From NCBI RefSeq assembly GCF_028680575.1, contig NZ_JAPCKI010000001.1:62001-126000 (forward strand): a stretch of 64,000 bases of DNA, written 5' to 3'. A model generated the notes under the pieces. It had not been told where the DNA came from, ran no database searches, and saw only the letters and a list, made by a program, of their open reading frames with translations. The position numbers and the translations under genes are program-made. Below, piece after piece: positions 60,439-64,000 of this stretch. Within the stretch, counting starts at the first letter, position 1. Each line of letters begins with the position of its first letter. This DNA comes from Acidovorax benzenivorans. Lineage in GTDB: Bacteria > Pseudomonadota > Gammaproteobacteria > Burkholderiales > Burkholderiaceae_C.

Positions 60439-63400
60439 AGGATGCGCAGGCCCCGCCCGCACACGTGCCAGGGCCTCGGGCACATCGCGCCACGCCGGGC
60501 GGCCGGGGGCGTAGCGCTGGCGCATGTAGCCTGCCAGCTCGGTGATCTGCGCGTCGCTGAGCGCGTGGCCGAAGCCGGGCATGAAACCAATGTCGCGCGC
60601 AGCGGGCTCGCGGATGCCGTGCACGATGACCTGCAGCAGGTTGTCGGGCCGGTCGCTGTGCAGGTTGCTGTTGAGCGCCAGGGGCACGTTCACGCCCAGC
60701 AGCTTCGGGCCATCGCCGTCGTGGTGGCAGGCGGCGCAGGCGCCGTCGAACAGGCGCTGAGCCTGGCCGGGCTGCGGGGCAAGCGCGGCGGCCTGGGCCA
60801 CGGCGGTTTGTGCGCGCTGCTGCGGGTCAGACACAGGCTGGGTGGCTGGCTGGGTAGCCGCGTCCGTAACGGTGAACGAGGCCAGGTAGCCCGCCATGGC
60901 GCGGATGTCGTCGTCGGGCAAGTGGGCCAGCTCGCGCACCACCGGCGCCATGGGGCCGGAGGCGCTGCCGTGCTGCGGGCTGTGGCCGTGGCGCAGGTAG
61001 CCATACAGCGCATCGGCCGTCCAGGGCACGGGCGCCTTTGACAGGCCGGTGAGCGCAGGCGCCTCCCAGCCATCAATCATGGCGCCCGACAGAAACGCAG
61101 CGCCACCCAACTCGGCCCCCAGCGCATTGCGCGGCGTGTGGCAGGCGCCGCAGTGGCCCACGCCCTGCACTAGGTAGGCGCCCCGGTTCCATTCGGGGGG
61201 GCGTGTCGGGTCCGGCTGGAAAGGCGTGGCATCGTGGAACAGCGCGTTCCAGCCTGCCATGAGGGGGCGCACGCTGAAGGGGAAGGTCAACTCGGTCTTG
61301 GGAACCTCGGCCCGCACGGCGGGCTGCGCCATCAGGTAGGCGTACAGCGCGGTCAGGTCGTCGTCGCTCATCTTGGCGAACGAGGTGTAGGGGAACGCGG
61401 GGTACAGGTGTTTGCCGTCGCGCGAGATGCCTTCGCGCATGGCGCGCTGGAAGGCGCTGAAGGACCACTGGCCGATGCCCGTTTCAGCATCAGGCGTGAG
61501 GTTGGTGGTGTAGACCTTGCCGAACGGCGTGTCCATGGCGCGGCCCCCCGTGTTGGGCGTGCCGCCCGGTGCGGTGTGACACACCACGCAGTCGCCAGCG
61601 GCGGCCAGCAGGCGGCCCCGCTCGATGGTGGCGGCGTTGTAGACCGAGGCCCCGGCCGTCTGCACGACGGGCGCGATGGACGGGCGCCAGCCCAGCAGTG
61701 CGGCGCCCATGGCGATGCCACCAGCGACGAGAGCGAGCGCGCGGGCCCAGGGGCTGCGCTGTGTGGGCCATGTAGCGCTGGCGGGCACGGTGGGCGCGGG
61801 CAGTTCCAGCGTGGGCAATACCTCGGCAGGCTCGGTGGGTGGCGTGCTGCCTGCTGCGGCCTCGCCTGCGCCACCGGGCAAGGGATTGAGCCCGGCGCGC
61901 ACCACCTCGGGCGTGAACGGCGGCGCACGAAAGCGCACGCCCGTCGCATCAAAAATCGCGTTGGCAATCGCCGCTGTGCCTGGCACCGAGGACGACTCGC
62001 CGGAGCCCAGCGGCGCCTCGTCCTGCCGGGGCATGTGCATGACCTCGATGACAGGCACATCGCGGAAGCTCAGGATGGGGTAGCTGCCCCATTCGCGGTT
62101 GTCCACGGCCTGCTTGACGGGCTCGAACGTCACCTGCTCCTTGAGCGCGCGGCTGGTGGTCTGCAACACGTTGCCGTGCACCTGCTGCTCCACGCCTGCG
62201 GGGTTCACCATCAGGCCCGCGTCGTGCCCCACAACCACGCGGCGCACATGCACTTCGCCGGTCTTTTTGTTGACCTCCACATCGGCCACCCAGGCCGCCC
62301 AGGCGGCGCCAAAGCCGGGCCATTTGCTGTGGATGTAGCGGGCATAGGCAAAGCCCTGGCCTTGCACCCAGTCTCCATCCAGCTCGCGCTGCTGCGGGCC
62401 GGTGCGGCGAATCCAGCCCGCCTTTTCGGCCGTGGCCTGCACCAGCTCGGCAGCGCGCGGGTCGTTCAGCAGTTGCAGACGAAACTGCACCGGGTCCACC
62501 CCCGCCGCCGTGGCCAGTTCGTCCACATACGATTCGTGCGCAAACGAGTTGGGCAGGGCCGACACGCCGCGCAGCCAAGACGCACGCACGATGGGTGGCA
62601 TGTCGTTGACGGCCACACGCAGGTTGTCGTACTGGTAGGGCGGGCGCGCGGTGCGGTCGCCCATTTCGTAGGCCTGGGCCACGGGCTCGATGGTGCGGGT
62701 GAGCAGCAGGGCCAGCGTGGGCGCGCCGTTGGAGGGGTAGGACGTTTCGAAGTCGTACGCCGCCACGGTGCCATCGGCCTTGAGCCCGCCGCGCACCTGC
62801 ATCAGCTGCGCCGTGCCTTTGGGCTCCCACAAATGTTCTTGCTCGCGCGTGAGCTGCACGCGCACCGGGGCGCCCACGGCACGCGAGAGCAGTGCGGCAT
62901 CGGCCGCCACGTCATCGGCGCCGTTGCGGCCATAGCAGCCTGCGGCCTCCATGCGGATGAGGTCGATGTCCACATCGGGCAGGCCCATCAGGCGGGCCAG
63001 GTCGGCGCGCAGCACATGGGGGTTCTGCGTGCCTGCCCACACGGTCATGCGCGGGCGGCCCGTGCTGTCATCACTGCGCCATTCGGCCACCGCGCACGAC
63101 GGGCCGATGGAGCCGTGCATCTGGTACGGCCACACATAGGTGCGGGGCATGGGCTGGCCGCCGGCGGACAGCGCGGCCAGGGCGCCCTCCACGTCGCCTT
63201 CGTCCACCAGGCGGCGCTGCGTGGCGGGGTTGGCGCGGATGGCCTGCTCCAGCGCCTCGGCGCTGTCCTGGCGCGGGAAGCCCGGCCAGTCCTTCCAGCG
63301 CACCTTCAGCTCGCGCAGGGCCTGCTCGGCCTGTTCCTCGCGCTCGGCCACGATGCCCACAAAGTCGCGAATCACCACCACGGCGCGGACGCCGGGGATG

Positions 63401-64000
63401 TGCGCGATGGACTGCTGGTCCACCGATTCGAGCGTGTTGCCGATGAAGTCGCCATGGTCCGCCCCCGCATACGGCGGGCGCACCACGCGGCCGTGCAGCA
63501 TGCCGGGCACACGCATGTCGTGCACAAACACCAGCTCGCCGCTGACCTTGGCGGGGATGTCCACGCGCGGCACAGACTGGCCGACCACGGTGTAATCGGC
63601 GGCGGCCTTGGTGGTCGTGGCGTCCACCAGCTCCAGCGTGGTGTGTGCGCCTGCCAGCAGCGCGCCGTAAGCCAGTTGGCGCGCCGGGTCTGCAGTGACC
63701 TGCACCACCCCCGCACGCACCTGCAGTGCCTCCACCGGCACGCCCAGCCGCGCTGCGGCCTGCGCCACCAGCCAGTGGCGCGCCTGCGCGGCGGCGGTGC
63801 GCAATGGCTTGGCGTGAATCTGGATGGATGCGCTCGCAATGGTGGCGCCCTGGTTAGGCGCGCGCGTGGTGTCGCCCAGCACCATGTTCACCTGGGCCAG
63901 CGGCACGTCCAATTCTTCGGCCACGATCTGCGCAAGTGCGGTGCGGATGCCCGTGCCCAGGTCCACGTGGCCGTTGAGTGCGGTCACGCTGCCGTCGTCC
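60436..64000 (-). CDS. NicB-like molybdopterin-binding dehydrogenase subunit fused to tri-haem cytochrome c (N-terminus outside window)
   Basis: At least 1187 residues visible and open to the window edge. The first two thirds are a xanthine-dehydrogenase-family large subunit (DLGTGIRTALAQIVAEELDVPL; GSGESSSVPGTAAIANAIFDATG near its end). A linker and TM helix (~WARALALVAGGIAMGAALLGW) lead to three cytochrome c domains with CVVCH, CGACH and CAACH haem sites. This is the NicB / isoquinoline-oxidoreductase beta layout, feeding electrons to the respiratory chain. The 2Fe-2S small subunit should lie just beyond 64000. The substrate (nicotinate, aldehyde, N-heterocycle) is unknown. Confidence 0.87.
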   Translation of the reverse strand, partial: DDGSVTALNGHVDLGTGIRTALAQIVAEELDVPLAQVNMVLGDTTRAPNQGATIASASIQIHAKPLRTAAAQARHWLVAQAAARLGVPVEALQVRAGVVQVTADPARQLAYGALLAGAHTTLELVDATTTKAAADYTVVGQSVPRVDIPAKVSGELVFVHDMRVPGMLHGRVVRPPYAGADHGDFIGNTLESVDQQSIAHIPGVRAVVVIRDFVGIVAEREEQAEQALRELKVRWKDWPGFPRQDSAEALEQAIRANPATQRRLVDEGDVEGALAALSAGGQPMPRTYVWPYQMHGSIGPSCAVAEWRSDDSTGRPRMTVWAGTQNPHVLRADLARLMGLPDVDIDLIRMEAAGCYGRNGADDVAADAALLSRAVGAPVRVQLTREQEHLWEPKGTAQLMQVRGGLKADGTVAAYDFETSYPSNGAPTLALLLTRTIEPVAQAYEMGDRTARPPYQYDNLRVAVNDMPPIVRASWLRGVSALPNSFAHESYVDELATAAGVDPVQFRLQLLNDPRAAELVQATAEKAGWIRRTGPQQRELDGDWVQGQGFAYARYIHSKWPGFGAAWAAWVADVEVNKKTGEVHVRRVVVGHDAGLMVNPAGVEQQVHGNVLQTTSRALKEQVTFEPVKQAVDNREWGSYPILSFRDVPVIEVMHMPRQDEAPLGSGESSSVPGTAAIANAIFDATGVRFRAPPFTPEVVRAGLNPLPGGAGEAAAGSTPPTEPAEVLPTLELPAPTVPASATWPTQRSPWARALALVAGGIAMGAALLGWRPSIAPVVQTAGASVYNAATIERGRLLAAAGDCVVCHTAPGGTPNTGGRAMDTPFGKVYTTNLTPDAETGIGQWSFSAFQRAMREGISRDGKHLYPAFPYTSFAKMSDDDLTALYAYLMAQPAVRAEVPKTELTFPFSVRPLMAGWNALFHDATPFQPDPTRPPEWNRGAYLVQGVGHCGACHTPRNALGAELGGAAFLSGAMIDGWEAPALTGLSKAPVPWTADALYGYLRHGHSPQHGSASGPMAPVVRELAHLPDDDIRAMAGYLASFTVTDAATQPATQPVSDPQQRAQTAVAQAAALAPQPGQAQRLFDGACAACHHDGDGPKLLGVNVPLALNSNLHSDRPDNLLQVIVHGIREPAARDIGFMPGFGHALSDAQITELAGYMRQRYAPGRPAWRDVPEALARVRAGPAHP

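Overview
The window is GC-rich chromosomal DNA of a betaproteobacterium, most likely family Comamonadaceae (Acidovorax-like). The evidence is the gene repertoire: Bug/TctC binding protein, TorF porin-glnK-amtB, ilvE joined to LPS genes, ProQ, and alr next to lplT. About a dozen copies of a short intergenic repeat built from GCTATT/AATAGC and AAGCGC/GCGCTT also point this way. I saw no rRNA, tRNA, CRISPR array or intact insertion sequence.

Layout. 1-8.7 kb: end of a GGDEF protein, M48 peptidase, AmpG-like permease, OmpR/EnvZ-type pair, MFS exporter, LysR regulator and nitronate monooxygenase. 8.8-15 kb: a tight minus-strand run ilvE, zinc ribbon, GT2, O-antigen ligase, GT4, with a membrane protein and radA upstream. 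15-31.5 kb: housekeeping and transport genes (HpcH/HpaI aldolase, PanE-like reductase, GST, oligopeptide-binding protein, argO/argP, siderophore reductase with a MarR regulator, alr/lplT, EamA, glutathione peroxidase) and a WYL regulator with an ATL-like and a GyrI-like gene. 31.6-38.9 kb: ProQ, glcF/DUF1275/glcE without glcD, and the nitrogen-controlled porin-glnK-amtB operon with a visible sigma-54 promoter and NtrC site. 39.1-40.7 kb: comM.

40.8-50.8 kb is a hydroxycinnamate (ferulate/p-coumarate) catabolic cluster: MarR regulator, CouO-like amidohydrolase, enoyl-CoA hydratase, feruloyl-CoA synthase, SDR dehydrogenase, Bug binding protein, long acyl-CoA dehydrogenase and a lipoprotein tannase/feruloyl esterase. 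It contains neither a thiolase nor a vanillin dehydrogenase. This suggests a beta-oxidative route that ends in hydrolytic cleavage. pobA/pobR (4-hydroxybenzoate hydroxylase and its activator) follow at 54.9-57 kb, so the locus links plant phenolic esters to protocatechuate.

Between these two metabolic blocks lies a visibly AT-rich foreign cassette (about 51.6-54.0 kb). It holds an AvcD-type anti-phage dCTP/dCMP deaminase and, overlapping its stop codon, a 58-residue ORF with a strong Shine-Dalgarno that I do not recognise. The cassette is bracketed by decayed 3' ends of a second tannase gene and a second pobA gene. It may therefore have arrived by recombination from a relative carrying it at the same tannase/pobA junction. 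This is the best candidate for an undescribed system in the window.

57-64 kb: two VOC proteins, Lrp/LysE divergent pair, EVE-domain protein, a small ORF, and the C-terminal part of a NicB-like molybdenum hydroxylase fused to a tri-haem cytochrome c. An 18-bp palindrome CTGACA-N6-TGTCAG, with a fixed 11-nt gap to CACCAT, precedes three separated genes (GyrI-like, VOC, EVE) and looks like a small undescribed regulon.
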